Assembly (NCBI RefSeq): GCF_017115085.1 | Contig: NZ_JABXKJ010000157.1 | Span: 1-48,103, forward strand | DNA from: Nostoc sp. NMS7 | GTDB taxonomy: Bacteria; Cyanobacteriota; Cyanobacteriia; Cyanobacteriales; Nostocaceae | Direction: 5' to 3' | DNA: 48,103 nt | Shown here: piece by piece, positions 8,765-17,764 of the stretch | How positions within the stretch are numbered: the stretch's first letter is position 1 | How the letters are laid out: each line of letters opens with the position of its first letter | Translations under genes and position numbers: made by a program | The notes under the pieces: generated by a model | What the model saw: only the letters and a program-made list of their open reading frames with translations | Told to the model about the DNA's origin: nothing | The model's database searches: none

Positions 8765-9964
8765 ATGTCTCACCCTTTTCCACCTCCACCAATTCAACCT
8801 TTTGAGCGTTTACAAGCTTCCGACGGTTTACTTATAAATGCTGAACGCTGGCGGAAAGCACATAATTACCACCGCACGCGACAAAATACTCATTATCAAT
8901 GTTTAAACCAACCGGGAATTGTTTGCGGTTTAGGTGTGCGAGATATTGAGACACCGAGTAAAGTCGAAGCTAAATATCGAGATGGACGCTGGTTACAAAT
9001 TCAACCTGGTATTGCTATAGATTTGGCTGGTAATTTAATTGTTGTGCCGACATCTTACGACTTTCCAATTGATTTGGAAGTGGCAAGTAGTGAGCCGCTT
9101 ATGGTCTACTTAACAGTTAGTTATATTGACCCGGAAGAACTGCGATCGCGCGAATCGAGAGATACTGTCCGCGAAACTTATCGGTTTGACCAAAGAAATT
9201 CAACACTAGATATTTCCGAAATAGAAATTTGTCGTATTCTTTTGCAGCCAGGACAAAAAGATATTACTCAACCTGCTGATGTATTTTTTCCTGGTTATAA
9301 TAATGTCAATTTACGTTACCGACGTCAGGCGCAAGCGCGACCTCAAGCAATTGTACGCCTGGCGCAAGTAACCCATAGTGACCCTGGATGCGATCGCAAT
9401 TTTTTTAATTTATCTTACTTGTTACAATCTATTGAGCCTTTGTACTCTTATTTACAAGGAACTGAAGAAGCAGGACAGGTTACTTTATCAGAGAATATTC
9501 GAGAATACGACTTACTTTATCTCACTGGACAACAAGCTTTATCCTTCAATAATGTCGAGTTAGAATCTCTGAAAAAATATCTCAATTCAGGTGGAGTACT
9601 TTTAGTTGATGCACCTAGAGATGCAACTCCTTTAATAGAAAGTACTTATTCTCTAGCTGAACAGTTAAAAAATCCTTTAAAACCTTTAGCAGAATTACGA
9701 AGCGACCACCCCTTGAGAGCGCAACCTTTTTTGTTTGCGGCTTTACCAATAGTAAATCAACGACCAGTTGAAATATCAACTGCGGGAGGAATTATTTTAA
9801 TCATTGGTGATTTAGCATCCGCTTGGGGATTAGATAAAAACCTTACCCTACCTAGACTTGCTATTCGCACCGCGCAAGAATTAGGTATTAATATTCTTGC
9901 TTTTGCTTGGAGGCGCCGCCAGTTAATCGGTTTGCAGCAAGAAGACGACACTGGAAAGTGGTAG
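8765..9964 (+). CDS. eCIS accessory/baseplate-associated protein with DUF4159-like C-terminal domain
   Basis: 399 residues. The N-terminal ~190 residues (GLLINAERWRKAHNYHRTRQ, QPGIVCGLGVRD) form a beta-rich region of a type often found beside cyanobacterial and other eCIS baseplate genes. The C-terminal half (EYDLLYLTGQQALSF, LKKYLNSGGVLLVDAPRDA, then HPLRAQPF) resembles the DUF4159 / class I glutamine-amidotransferase-like fold, but no catalytic Cys-His-Glu triad is evident. It lies 77 bp downstream of the tail-I gene on the same strand. I infer a structural or surface-exposed role in the baseplate; no enzymatic function can be claimed. Confidence 0.6.
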   Translation: MSHPFPPPPIQPFERLQASDGLLINAERWRKAHNYHRTRQNTHYQCLNQPGIVCGLGVRDIETPSKVEAKYRDGRWLQIQPGIAIDLAGNLIVVPTSYDFPIDLEVASSEPLMVYLTVSYIDPEELRSRESRDTVRETYRFDQRNSTLDISEIEICRILLQPGQKDITQPADVFFPGYNNVNLRYRRQAQARPQAIVRLAQVTHSDPGCDRNFFNLSYLLQSIEPLYSYLQGTEEAGQVTLSENIREYDLLYLTGQQALSFNNVELESLKKYLNSGGVLLVDAPRDATPLIESTYSLAEQLKNPLKPLAELRSDHPLRAQPFLFAALPIVNQRPVEISTAGGIILIIGDLASAWGLDKNLTLPRLAIRTAQELGINILAFAWRRRQLIGLQQEDDTGKW

Positions 9965-10059
9965 CTGTTTACATCTTGTGGAATGGGCAGGAAAGCCCAT
10001 CCCATAATATCAGGACTTACTCGCTGGGTACAAATTGCCAAAATCAGCAGACTGAAAAC

Positions 10060-10145
10060 TTTTGCGATGCCTTCTCTACGAGAGGCTTCTCTTTCAGAGA
10101 TGCTAACGCGAACGCCAACAACAGGCGTAGCCATCGTCAAAAAAT
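10060..10145. repeat. Intergenic palindromic repeat
   Basis: The stretch contains TTCTCTACGAGAGGCTTCTC, then GCTAACGCGAACGCC and CAGGCGTAGCC, a family of short G+C-richer palindromes that is common between genes in Nostocales genomes. It produces a spurious ORF on each strand. It separates the DUF4159-like gene from the kinase gene. Confidence 0.5.
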
Positions 10146-10239
10146 AGTAGTGTATGATATAGTTTTTTCGGAAGCCTAAAAAGTTGATTTTTTTTGGCAA
10201 AATCAAAATATCATCTCTCTTTACTTATGGTTAAATCCA

Positions 10240-11865
10240 ATGTTTCCCAGTCATATTCTCCGCAATCGCTATAAAATAATCAAGCTATTGGGAAGCGGTA
10301 GCTTCGGAATCACCTATTTAGCTGAAGATTTAGATTTACCTGACCATCCTCTGTGTGTTGTCAAAAATCTTCGGCAAAGGCAAAGCCCAGAAGAGTTACA
10401 AATCTTTATTAATTTTTTTAACAAGGAAGCGAAAGCTTTATACCGCTTAGGTCGTGAGTACAGTCAAATTCCACAACTTTTTGCCCACTTTGAAGAAGAG
10501 GGTGAATTTTATCTAGTACAAGAATATATTGATGGACATGATTTGAGCCAGGAAATTTTCTCTGGTAATAAGTTAAGTGAAGCTAAGGTAAAACAGCTTT
10601 TAAAAGAAATATTAGAAGTATTAACAATTATTCATAATCAAAATATCATTCATCGAGACATAAAAGCACAAAACTTAATGCGCCGTAATAGTGATGGCAA
10701 AATAGTATTAATAGACTTTGGATCTGTCAAGGAAATTAGCAAATTAACAGTTAATCCTCAAGAAGTAACCAACATCTCTATTGTTATTGGCACATCTGGC
10801 TATATGCCTAACGAACAGTTAAATGGGTATCCCAAGTTATCCAGTGATGTTTATGCAGTGGGAATGTTGGGAATTTACGCTTTAACTGGGATTAGACCCC
10901 AAGAACTACCGAAAAATCCAGACAGTTTTGAGGTAATTTGGCGAGATCGGGTTTCGGTTAGCCCCTTTCTAGCAAATGTGTTAGATAAAATGGTACGTTC
11001 TAACTTTAAGGAACGCTATCAAACAGCAGGTGAGGCGTTGCAAGCCCTAACGGCATTATCATCTGAACCCAGACAACTGACACTACCGCCTTTATCAATT
11101 TCACCACCATCACATTTTTTTGTAGGAAACCAGAGACTTTTGATTGGCGTCGGAGTCGTAGTGAGTCTACTTTTTGGGATAGGATTATTATTTATAAATT
11201 TTTTAAGACAACCCACACCTAATTCGGAACAAGCCACACTCGTTCCAAAACAATCATTACCTGATGCGGGACAACTTATACCCCAGCCAAGGTTGACAAC
11301 GCCAAAAATACCAAATTCGGGACAACCTACACCTAATTCGGAACAACCCCCACTCGATCCAAAACAACCATTACCTGATGCGGGACAACTTACACCCCAA
11401 CCAGGGTTGACAAAGCCAAAAATACCAGTTACAAAACAACCTAGAACTGATGCGGAAAAATGCCCAGAACCTGTACCTATAGTCCCAAATACTCGACCCA
11501 ATTGGGTAGATCAGAAAAATCATATTAAATATTATGGAGAACTAGAAAATGGACAGCCCAACGGTTGTGGAACTTACATTTTTGCAAATGGTAATAAATA
11601 TGAAGGAAAAATCAAAGAAGGTAAATATAATGGGATAGGAACCTTCATATTTCAAAATGGAAATCGCTATGTAGGTCAGTTCAATAATAATTCTTACGAA
11701 GGTGCAGGTAAATTGATTTACAAAAATGGTTGTCAGTATATAGGTGAATTCAAGCAAAGTAGATTTGATGGTCAAGGAACCTGCATATCTCAGAATGGCG
11801 TCCATGAAAGTGGAATTTGGCATCAGGGAAAATTGGAAGCAAAAAATCAGACTTGCTGCAACTAG
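10240..11865 (+). CDS. Transmembrane Ser/Thr protein kinase with C-terminal MORN repeats
   Basis: 541 residues. The Hanks-type kinase domain spans residues ~10-270: glycine loop GSGSFG (18-23), ATP-anchoring Lys42, catalytic HRDIKAQN with Asp140, and metal-binding DFG (159-161). A proline/charged segment is followed by one transmembrane helix (~300-322), a repeated Pro-rich linker (PNSEQ/PDAGQL twice) and four MORN-type repeats (YYGELENGQPNGCGTYIF and similar, ~430-530). MORN repeats often bind lipid or mediate membrane attachment. The kinase side would be cytoplasmic. It lies inside the eCIS cluster on the same strand, so it may regulate or respond to the injection system; this is inference from position only. 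Confidence 0.85.
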   Translation: MFPSHILRNRYKIIKLLGSGSFGITYLAEDLDLPDHPLCVVKNLRQRQSPEELQIFINFFNKEAKALYRLGREYSQIPQLFAHFEEEGEFYLVQEYIDGHDLSQEIFSGNKLSEAKVKQLLKEILEVLTIIHNQNIIHRDIKAQNLMRRNSDGKIVLIDFGSVKEISKLTVNPQEVTNISIVIGTSGYMPNEQLNGYPKLSSDVYAVGMLGIYALTGIRPQELPKNPDSFEVIWRDRVSVSPFLANVLDKMVRSNFKERYQTAGEALQALTALSSEPRQLTLPPLSISPPSHFFVGNQRLLIGVGVVVSLLFGIGLLFINFLRQPTPNSEQATLVPKQSLPDAGQLIPQPRLTTPKIPNSGQPTPNSEQPPLDPKQPLPDAGQLTPQPGLTKPKIPVTKQPRTDAEKCPEPVPIVPNTRPNWVDQKNHIKYYGELENGQPNGCGTYIFANGNKYEGKIKEGKYNGIGTFIFQNGNRYVGQFNNNSYEGAGKLIYKNGCQYIGEFKQSRFDGQGTCISQNGVHESGIWHQGKLEAKNQTCCN

Positions 11866-12205
11866 TGTGTGGCTTCAGAAGTCGATTTTATAGCTAATTA
11901 CCACTAATTATTTATCATAAAATCCGAGCCAAGTTGATGTTATTTTTAACTTTTTGTTCTGCCTAGTAGCGTGGGCAATGCCCAGCCTAATTAAAATTTC
12001 TCATGATTTAGGATTCCTATATTTTTGAAGAAGTTGTTATTAATAATATCAATTAAAGATTGTAAATTGACTTAATTATGAGCATATAGAACTACTGCCA
12101 TTTGCGTTCTAGCTGTTTCTCGTGCTTTTCTTCTGCCTTCAATTAAGAACCGATAATCAGCATATTACATCTATGCTAGGTATTGATATTTTAGAGGAGT
12201 GGACA
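11866..12205 (+). other. Intergenic, 340 bp
   Basis: AT-rich spacer with no credible ORF. A GAGGAG ribosome-binding site at 12194-12199 belongs to the next gene and decides its start at 12206. The rest probably contains the promoter of the Pro/Thr-repeat gene, but no confident -35/-10 pair was identified. Confidence 0.5.
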
Positions 12206-13573
12206 ATGAATCAAAAATCATTTATCAAACTGATATTGCTAGTTTCTAAAGCTTATTTAGTTGCTATTAGCAGCTTCGTTATTGCTTTAGAACCATATTT
12301 ACAGGTGTCTTTAGCCCAACCTCAGCCAGATGCACCACCAACATCAAAACCAACCCCAACTGTCCCACCAGATACAACACCAACACCAACACCAACACCA
12401 ACACCAACACCCGATATAAGTCCAACTACCCCACTAGATACAACACCAACACCAACACCAACACCCGATATAAGTCCAACTACCCCACCAGATACAACAC
12501 CAACACCCGATATAAGTCCAACTACCCCACCAGATATAAGTCCAACTGTCCCACCAGATACAACACCAACACCAACACCCGATATAAGTCCAACTACCCC
12601 ACCAGATACAACACCAACACCAGATATAAGCCCAACTACCCCACAAGATATAAGCCCAACTACCCCACCAGATACAACACCAACACCAACACCAGTTATC
12701 CCGCGAGATATAACACCAACACCAACCCCAGTTATCCCACGAGATACAACACCAACACCAACCCCAGTTATCCCACGAGATACAACACCAACACCAACCC
12801 CAGTTATCCCACGAGATACAACACCAACACCAACCCCAGTTATCCCACGAGATACAACACCAACACCAACCCCAGTTATCCCACGAGATACAACACCAAC
12901 ACCAACCCCAGTTATCCCACGAGATACAACACCAACACCAACACCAACACCAGTTATCCCACGAGATATAACACCAACACCAACCCCAGTTATCCCGCGA
13001 GATACAACACCAACACTAACCCCAGTTATCCCGCGAGATACAACACCAACACTAACCCCAGTTATTCCGCGAGATACAACACCAACACTAACCCCAGTTA
13101 TCCCACGAGATATAACACCAACACCAACCCCAGTTATCCCGCGAGATACAACACAGGATGAGACAATGCCTACTCGTAACTATATCGGGGTCGGTGGTAA
13201 TTTTGGATTGAGTGGAGATACTGCTTTAGGTGAAAATGCTTTTACTATCTATAGTAAAATTGGTTTAACAAATAACTTCTCTTTTCGTCCTGCTGCTGCG
13301 ATTAGTGACAAAGCTGTATTTCTTATACCTGTAACAATTGACTTTCCAGTGGAATCAATCACGGATTTGGGAGAATCCCAAATAATTGCAGTTCCTTATA
13401 TAGGAGGGGGAGCAGCAATTTCCACAAGTGAAGGTAGTTCCGTAGGATTTCTTCTTACGGGTGGTGTGGATGTGCCTGTATCACCTAAATTTACCGCAAC
13501 TGCTGGAGTAAATGTTGACTTTATTGATAAAACTGATGTTGGGCTACTGTTAGGAATTGGTTACAACTTTTAA
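12206..13573 (+). CDS. Secreted Pro/Thr-repeat protein with C-terminal outer-membrane-like beta domain
   Basis: 455 residues from ATG 12206, preceded by GAGGAG at 6 nt spacing; an in-frame ATG at 12122 is unsupported. Residues 1-35 are a Sec-type signal peptide (Lys-rich start, hydrophobic LILLVSKAYLVAISSFVIAL core, likely cleavage after SLA). A ~280-residue linker of TPTPTP, DISPTTPPD and 12-residue DTTPTPTPVIPR repeats follows. The last ~130 residues (YIGVGGNFGLSGD, GGGAAISTSEGSSVGFLLTG) alternate polar and hydrophobic strands and end in a C-terminal Phe, as in small outer-membrane beta-barrels. The Pro-rich part could span the peptidoglycan. Whether it works with the neighbouring injection system is unknown. 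Confidence 0.7.
   Translation: MNQKSFIKLILLVSKAYLVAISSFVIALEPYLQVSLAQPQPDAPPTSKPTPTVPPDTTPTPTPTPTPTPDISPTTPLDTTPTPTPTPDISPTTPPDTTPTPDISPTTPPDISPTVPPDTTPTPTPDISPTTPPDTTPTPDISPTTPQDISPTTPPDTTPTPTPVIPRDITPTPTPVIPRDTTPTPTPVIPRDTTPTPTPVIPRDTTPTPTPVIPRDTTPTPTPVIPRDTTPTPTPVIPRDTTPTPTPTPVIPRDITPTPTPVIPRDTTPTLTPVIPRDTTPTLTPVIPRDTTPTLTPVIPRDITPTPTPVIPRDTTQDETMPTRNYIGVGGNFGLSGDTALGENAFTIYSKIGLTNNFSFRPAAAISDKAVFLIPVTIDFPVESITDLGESQIIAVPYIGGGAAISTSEGSSVGFLLTGGVDVPVSPKFTATAGVNVDFIDKTDVGLLLGIGYNF
12690..13150 (+). repeat. 36-bp tandem repeats (DTTPTPTPVIPR)
   Basis: About a dozen 36-nt units follow one another with only a few substitutions (ACC/CTA, CCACGA/CCGCGA) and one in-frame 6-nt expansion. Related shorter Pro/Thr repeats extend upstream to about 12370. 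The high nucleotide identity indicates ongoing expansion or contraction. Confidence 0.93.
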
Positions 13574-14092
13574 AATTTAGAGTTGATTTATAAAGTAAAC
13601 ATTAAGCCTGTGCAGGTTGGCTTCCTCTGTATGGAACCCAATATGTGAATGTGTTGGGTTCCTAGAACACCAATTCAGTAAGGAAAGGAAGAACCTCTCC
13701 CCCAACCCCTCTCCGAAACGGCTACGGTGTATACACAAGTCTCTCTTGATGCAATTTACGGTTTATCGAATAGCCCAAAGAAACCTCAAAGATTGGTTCT
13801 GCTACGCAAAACCTGTCCCTCTCCGTGAGTTCGGAGAGGGATTCAAGTCAGGACTTTTTGAGGTTTTGTTTTGGCTAAAATCCGATCAAAATAATAATCA
13901 TAGACTAAAGTCGAATAAGCCAGGAATGTATTTTCTCTTATGCTTATCTTAAGATCCTAGGATAATAATCCATCAAAACTAGTGATCTGTGCAATTAATT
14001 TCCCGTTTACGCAGAGACGTTATATGTGGCGTTCTCTACAACGGTTTCTAGGTTGCTATCAGTATATTTTTATACTTAAATGGTAGATAAGG
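13574..14092 (+). other. Intergenic, 519 bp, nested cyanobacterial repeats
   Basis: No real gene seen. Between about 13690 and 13875 two repeat families are nested: outer arms CCCCTCTCC and GGAGAGGGATTC enclose an inner stretch with GGCTACGGTGTATACACAAG. The open frame across 13617-13952 is generated by this repeat and has no family resemblance. The region just before 14093 should hold the promoter of the AAA+ gene. Confidence 0.5.
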
Positions 14093-16105
14093 ATGAGCGC
14101 AACGACTACCACCAATCAGAACGTTGATAATCATGCGTATATGACGGTAGTCTTAAGCCAGCTTAGGGAGACTTTGGTGAAGCATGCTGATCCAAGTTTG
14201 CTGGAGGAAGATATCATACATGAGAAAAGTCCGATCGCTTCATATTTAATAGATTCGATTACATCCCCTGAACCTTCTGCGTTAAATAGACTCTGTGTCA
14301 CTTTTGGTTTAAGTGATTTTGAACGGAATTTACTGTTGTTATGTGCTGGTGTAGAACTTGATGCCAGTTTTCCAATACTTTGCGCTGCTGCTTGTGGAAA
14401 TGCACAGCGTACTTATCCCACTTTTGCTTTGGCGATGACTGTGTTAGAAGGTATGCACTGGGATGCTTTTACTCCCGCAGGTGCGCTACGCAGGTGGAAA
14501 TTAATCGAAGTGGGTTCTGGAAGTGAGCTGATGAGTAGTCCTTTGCGGATTGATGAGCGGATACTGCATTATTTAATGGGTGTACAGCATTTAGATGACC
14601 GTTTGTTGGGGATAGTCGAACCTGTAACAGTGATTCCAGATTTAGTACCCTCTCATACGCAAATCTCAGAAAAAATGGTAGCTGCTTGGTGGGTAGAGAT
14701 TCATGATTTTCTCAAGCTGCCAATATTACAGTTATGTGGAAATGAGGTAGCTAGTAAACGTCCAATTGCGGCTCTAGCTTGTCACTATTTGGAATTAAAC
14801 TTATACGCAATTGCTGCTCATGCTTTGCCAACAACTCCTAGTGATCTCAAGCAATTTAAATTACTTTGGGAGCGGGAAGTGTCACTAGCTAATTGCGCGT
14901 TGTTAATTGACTGCGATGATTTAGAAGGTGGAGATACAGGAAAAGAAGGAACAATTACGTATTTATGCGAATGGATGCGTTCTCCGGTAATTATTACTAC
15001 TACCGAACGCAAGCGATCGCGATTAAGGCCGTTACTAGTTTTCGACATCGAACGTCCGACAACAAAGGAACAGTACACTATTTGGGAGCAAGCATTGGAT
15101 CATACATCTGAATTGATTAATGTTCAAGTAGATAATTTAGTGTCTCAATTCAATCTCAGTGTTCCGGTAATTCAAGCAGCTTGTTCTCAAGCTAGCGTTC
15201 AGTGGCGTCAAATAGAGGAGTCAGAAGTTACAGAATTAACAGAAGATTTTAATCATCTTCTTTGGAATACTTGCCGCGCGCAAGCTCGTCCGAAATTAGA
15301 TGATTTAGCACAGCGAATTGATTGTGCAGCGAACTGGGAGGATTTGGTATTGCCAGAATCTCAGTTACAAGTTCTTAGAGATGTTGCCATGCAAGTTAAG
15401 CAACGAGCAAAAGTCTACGATCGCTGGGGTTTTGGAGGCAAAAGCAAGCGAGGATTGGGAATAAGCGCTTTGTTTGCTGGTGTCAGTGGTACAGGTAAAA
15501 CAATGGCAGCAGAAGTACTCGCGCGGGAATTGCAATTAGATTTATACCGGATTGATTTAAGTGCAGTAATTAGTAAGTATATTGGGGAGACAGAGAAAAA
15601 TCTTGGTAGAGTATTTGATGCGGCAGAGTTGGGAGGTGTAGTATTACTATTTGATGAAGCCGATGCTTTATTTGGTAAACGCAGTGAAGTTAAAGATTCC
15701 CACGATCGCCACGCCAATGTCGAGGTAAGCTATTTACTACAGCGTATGGAAAGTTACCGAGGACTTTCTGTATTAACAACTAACTTAAAAAGTTCATTAG
15801 ACCAAGCATTTCTTCGTCGTATTCGCTTTATTACTCAGTTTCCTTTCCCAGATTCAACTCAAAGGGCAGAGATTTGGCGGCGGATTTTCCCAAAGTCTAC
15901 ACCTACAGAAGGTTTAGATTATCAAAAGTTAGGACAGTTGAATGTTGCAGGAGGTAATATTCGCAGCATTGCATTGAATGCAGCATTCTTAGCAGCAGAT
16001 GCTAACGACGCAGTAACAATGTATTATATGTTGCAGGCAGCTAAAAGCGAGTATATCAAATTAGAGCGATCGCTTACAGATACTGAGGTTAAAGGATGGG
16101 TTTAA
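14093..16105 (+). CDS. eCIS AAA+ ATPase (Afp15/Pvc15 type)
   Basis: 670 residues. The N-terminal ~400 residues are helical (winged-helix-containing region; FGLSDFERNLLLLCAGVELD near 85-105), as in the large eCIS ATPases. The AAA+ core follows: Walker A GVSGTGKT at 463-470, Walker B VVLLFDEADALF with Asp521/Glu522, a sensor region LSVLTTNLKSSLDQAFLRR carrying the arginine-finger-like RR, and the C-terminal lid. The ATG has AAGG close upstream. In eCIS loci this ATPase is nearly universal and is needed for assembly or maturation, though its mechanism is not settled. The last ~105 codons of this gene are copied three more times downstream (16982-17297, 18192-18371, 19200-19309). Confidence 0.93.
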   Translation: MSATTTTNQNVDNHAYMTVVLSQLRETLVKHADPSLLEEDIIHEKSPIASYLIDSITSPEPSALNRLCVTFGLSDFERNLLLLCAGVELDASFPILCAAACGNAQRTYPTFALAMTVLEGMHWDAFTPAGALRRWKLIEVGSGSELMSSPLRIDERILHYLMGVQHLDDRLLGIVEPVTVIPDLVPSHTQISEKMVAAWWVEIHDFLKLPILQLCGNEVASKRPIAALACHYLELNLYAIAAHALPTTPSDLKQFKLLWEREVSLANCALLIDCDDLEGGDTGKEGTITYLCEWMRSPVIITTTERKRSRLRPLLVFDIERPTTKEQYTIWEQALDHTSELINVQVDNLVSQFNLSVPVIQAACSQASVQWRQIEESEVTELTEDFNHLLWNTCRAQARPKLDDLAQRIDCAANWEDLVLPESQLQVLRDVAMQVKQRAKVYDRWGFGGKSKRGLGISALFAGVSGTGKTMAAEVLARELQLDLYRIDLSAVISKYIGETEKNLGRVFDAAELGGVVLLFDEADALFGKRSEVKDSHDRHANVEVSYLLQRMESYRGLSVLTTNLKSSLDQAFLRRIRFITQFPFPDSTQRAEIWRRIFPKSTPTEGLDYQKLGQLNVAGGNIRSIALNAAFLAADANDAVTMYYMLQAAKSEYIKLERSLTDTEVKGWV

Positions 16106-16142
16106 TCATTGATTAATTCTGAATATTAAGGTAATTACTATT

Positions 16143-16604
16143 TTACTGGTAATTATTTGGATTCTCAACTAGAAAGTTTTCTTCTAATGCCGCTATATTC
16201 AACTCTTTATCAGCTGACACAAACGTTAAAGATATATTATTAGTTAAACATAGTGCATTGATTGCACAAGCTGCCGCAAGTTGAACTGCATCATAGCCTC
16301 GTAAACTATAAGTTTCAGCCAGTATCATTCCTGACGCAATAATATTGTTTGTGATTTCAACAATTTGATAATCAACCTGATAATCATTACGGAATTGGTT
16401 GCACAATATTGTTGTATTTGCGGGACTTATACTTCCACCTCTTGACCTTCGTGCAATTGCTGCAATTATTTCAACACCTGTAATGGCTGCAATAAATATT
16501 TTGTTGTTTGACTTAGAATTAAATAGTCCCAAAACCCAAGCAGAGCCAACTTCATTCACATAACGTTTGACAATGACACTGCTATCGATGAAATAAACCG
16601 TCAT
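16143..16604 (-). CDS. PIN-domain ribonuclease toxin (VapC-like)
   Basis: 153 residues, opposite strand. The PIN signature is complete: IDSSVIVKRYV with Asp7, Glu45 in the second acidic motif, YDAVQLA with Asp105, and SADKELN with Asp132. VapC toxins are Mg-dependent RNases that cleave tRNA or rRNA and are neutralised by the upstream antitoxin. Its ATG directly abuts the antitoxin stop codon, so they form one transcript. The pair sits convergently against the AAA+ gene end and is the first cassette between the repeated AAA+ 3' ends. Confidence 0.85.
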   Translation of the reverse strand: MTVYFIDSSVIVKRYVNEVGSAWVLGLFNSKSNNKIFIAAITGVEIIAAIARRSRGGSISPANTTILCNQFRNDYQVDYQIVEITNNIIASGMILAETYSLRGYDAVQLAAACAINALCLTNNISLTFVSADKELNIAALEENFLVENPNNYQ

Positions 16605-16868
16605 CTAACGTCGTTCCTCGATAATTGTTTCAGAGAGCGGCTTTCCCTGCACCTCTATTAACTCCTCCCTGTTAACATGGCGGTAAGTAGGTTGCTTTAT
16701 TTGTTTGACCAGTCCAGATTCTAACAATGCCTGCTCGAATGCAGTTTGTTCAGCAGTTTGCGTTTTCACAACAAGGCGGTGCTTAACTGCTCGATCGAGT
16801 TGATGTAATTCTTCTGTTTCAAGCTCTTGAAGTTGGCTGATAATTTTCTGAAGGATTGCTTGAGTCAT
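16605..16868 (-). CDS. VapB-type antitoxin partner
   Basis: 87 residues, mostly helical and charged (ILQKIISQLQELETEELHQL, then ESGLVKQIKQPTY). It lies immediately upstream of the PIN toxin with zero spacing, the arrangement of cyanobacterial VapBC-like pairs. The helical N-terminus likely dimerises, and the C-terminal segment with the conserved-looking SGLVKQI probably wraps around the toxin and enters its active site. Assignment rests mainly on the neighbouring toxin. Confidence 0.75.
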   Translation of the reverse strand: MTQAILQKIISQLQELETEELHQLDRAVKHRLVVKTQTAEQTAFEQALLESGLVKQIKQPTYRHVNREELIEVQGKPLSETIIEERR

Positions 16869-16981
16869 AAACTTTTATTTTTACAATTGTGAATTTTTTA
16901 ATTCTAATCATTTCTAATCATTATAATATAGCATTTCGCTCCAGAGCGATGGTATTCTCTTTGGTGGGAAGGCAAGTTTTC

Positions 16982-17297
16982 AAGTTCATTAGACCAAGCA
17001 TTTCTTCGTCGTATTCGCTTTATTACCCAGTTTCCTTTCCCAGATTCGACTCAAAGGGCAGAAATTTGGCGGCGGATTTTCCCAAAGTCTACACCTACAG
17101 AAGGTTTACATTATCAAAAGTTAGGACAGTTGAATGTCGCAGGAGGTAATATTCGCAGCATTGCATTGAATGCAGCATTCTTAGCAGCAGATGCTAACGA
17201 CGCAGTAACAATGTATTATATGTTGCAGGCAGCTAAAAGCGAGTATATCAAATTAGAGCGATCGCTCACGGATACTGAGGTCAAAGGTTGGGTTTGA
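16982..17297 (+). pseudogene. Copy 1 of the AAA+ ATPase 3' end
   Basis: About 315 nt are roughly 97% identical to 15790-16105 (about ten differences, mostly third-position). The AAA+ frame stays open from codon SSLDQAFLRR to the stop, which is TGA instead of TAA. There is no start codon or ATPase core, so it is a fragment. Upstream it joins unrelated sequence at AAGTTCATTAG. It follows the VapBC-like cassette and precedes the second antitoxin cassette. Confidence 0.92.
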
Positions 17298-17464
17298 GCT
17301 TCTAGTTTGGGTATTGTTTTATTTGCAAGTCCCTTATGCAGGAGTACTATCCCGAATCCACAGGTAAAATCCCTTAGCATCTGCCCAACCTAGTTTTTAT
17401 GAAAATCCAAATATAATTAAAATAAACTGAAAATGCAAATAAAACATTAGTAAAGGTAAATACT

Positions 17465-17764
17465 GTGGATAATTGGAACATTTTATTAGAAAGTACAGCC
17501 GATGGCTCTACTGTAGCTACTGTCCTAGAAATTCCTGATTGCCAAACTACAGATGAAACTAAACAAGGCGCAGTTGAGAAAGTTCAGCAGCTATTACAGA
17601 AACGTCTAGCCAAAGCGGAAATTATTAAAATTCTGATGCCAGTTCAAGCATCTACCTCAGATCACCCTTTGATGAAATTTGCTGGAATTTTTAAAGATGA
17701 TCCAGATTTTATGGAAATCATCAAAGAAATAAGAGCAGAACGCGAACAAGACAGCGATATATGA
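17465..17764 (+). CDS. Antitoxin of a second toxin-antitoxin pair
   Basis: 99 residues from GTG 17465. The N-terminus (NILLESTADGSTVATVLEIP) looks HicB/YcfA-like, and the end (HPLMKFAGIFKDDPDFMEII) is the toxin-binding tail typical of cyanobacterial antitoxins paired with VapC. Its TGA stop overlaps the ATG of the following PIN gene (ATGA), indicating translational coupling. The toxin partner is broken, so this antitoxin may be a free remnant or could still cross-neutralise a related toxin. Confidence 0.75.
   Translation: MDNWNILLESTADGSTVATVLEIPDCQTTDETKQGAVEKVQQLLQKRLAKAEIIKILMPVQASTSDHPLMKFAGIFKDDPDFMEIIKEIRAEREQDSDI

Noticed and set aside
9907..10206. Small ORFs on both strands between the DUF4159-like gene and the kinase
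   Set aside because: They overlap the end of the upstream gene and a common palindromic spacer repeat; translations lack family resemblance.
12434..12646. Trp/Cys-rich minus-strand ORF
   Set aside because: It is the reverse-strand shadow of the Pro/Thr codon repeats.
1788..13150. Regular repeats as possible CRISPR arrays
   Set aside because: All regular arrays here are contiguous in-frame coding repeats without unique spacers, and no cas genes are present.
13617..13952. 111-codon open frame after the Pro/Thr-repeat gene
   Set aside because: It runs through nested intergenic repeats (CCCCTCTCC...GGAGAGGG) and its translation has no family-like pattern; no ribosome-binding site.
16889..17149. 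86-codon ORF over copy 1 of the AAA+ 3' end
   Set aside because: It reads the duplicated AAA+ fragment in a wrong frame.
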